DNA from: Ophiothrix spiculata
Lineage: Eukaryota; Echinodermata; Ophiuroidea; Amphilepidida; Ophiotrichidae
NCBI GenBank assembly: GCA_000969725.1
Contig: JXSR01S035280.1
DNA: 32,635 nt
Strand: one strand, 5' to 3'
Part shown: positions 32,475 through 32,635 of the stretch, one piece after another
How the letters are laid out: every line of letters begins with the position of its first letter
How positions within the stretch are numbered: position 1 is the first letter of the stretch
Notes under the pieces: model-generated
What the model saw: the letters and a program-made list of their open reading frames with translations, nothing else
Told to the model about the DNA's origin: nothing
Database searches by the model: none
Made by a program: the position numbers and the translations under genes

Positions 32475-32635
32475 CGTCATGTGATTGCAAGAAAGTCGTA
32501 TCTGCAATGGCTGCCCTAAGTTATTTTTATTTTATTCTTTGTCACAAGAATATGAAAAATCCCTCAAAAATTCCCTGTCTTATGTCAGTGGTTCTTGAAA
32601 TGGTTCTTCAGGTGACGGTGTCACCTAAAGAACTA
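32475..32635. mobile_element. MITE family B, second copy, cut by the window end
   Basis: It starts CGTCATGTGATTGCAAG and carries the same central palindrome (GGTTCTTCAGGTGAC) as 26674-26936. It begins 22 bp after exon 17. Confidence 0.85.

Overview
The window is animal genomic DNA. It is AT-rich, its genes are split by GT-AG introns, and it is crowded with miniature inverted-repeat elements (MITEs), a tRNA-derived SINE and a LINE. The one host gene recognised is on the plus strand: the 5' part of a CENP-E-type kinetochore kinesin (kinesin-7), from the start codon at 7273 to an exon ending near 32452, where the window stops. Seventeen coding exons keep one reading frame of 766 codons. They encode a complete N-terminal motor (P-loop, switch I, switch II, neck), the CENP-E post-motor TWC motif, a Ser-rich linker and the start of the coiled-coil stalk. 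An invertebrate deuterostome is a low-confidence guess from the resemblance to CENP-E and the repeat style.

Layout. Positions 1-7260 are upstream DNA with no recognised host gene. They hold a MITE fragment (1-85), a minus-strand SINE (684-934), a 616-bp TIR element (1054-1669), its 139-bp deletion derivative (1705-1843), and a nest of insertions (about 3255-6580). In that nest an inverted copy of the 616-bp family is split by a hAT-like MITE and by a second TIR element, which is itself split by a 5'-truncated LINE. Positions 7273-32452 are the kinesin gene. Its introns hold long hairpins, inverted MITE pairs, tandem repeats and a 1,145-bp hAT-like element with an 8-bp target duplication.

The most striking signal is in the LINE (4307-6179, minus strand). 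About 950 bp of its reverse-transcriptase region is almost stripped of A on the sense strand: about 10%, against 31-38% in the same reading frame on either side. The inferred amino-acid changes in conserved RT motifs are mainly those expected from A-to-G, including loss of a catalytic Asp. The few remaining A's almost never follow T. This is what hyper-editing by an ADAR-like deaminase followed by reverse transcription would leave.

In the kinesin gene, two points stand out. A 123-nt stalk exon is tandemly duplicated, frame-neutral, with 4 of its 5 differences silent. The PP1-docking Val next to the Aurora site known in vertebrate CENP-E is replaced by Glu, while a canonical RVxF-like site (RTVRF) lies about 125 residues downstream.
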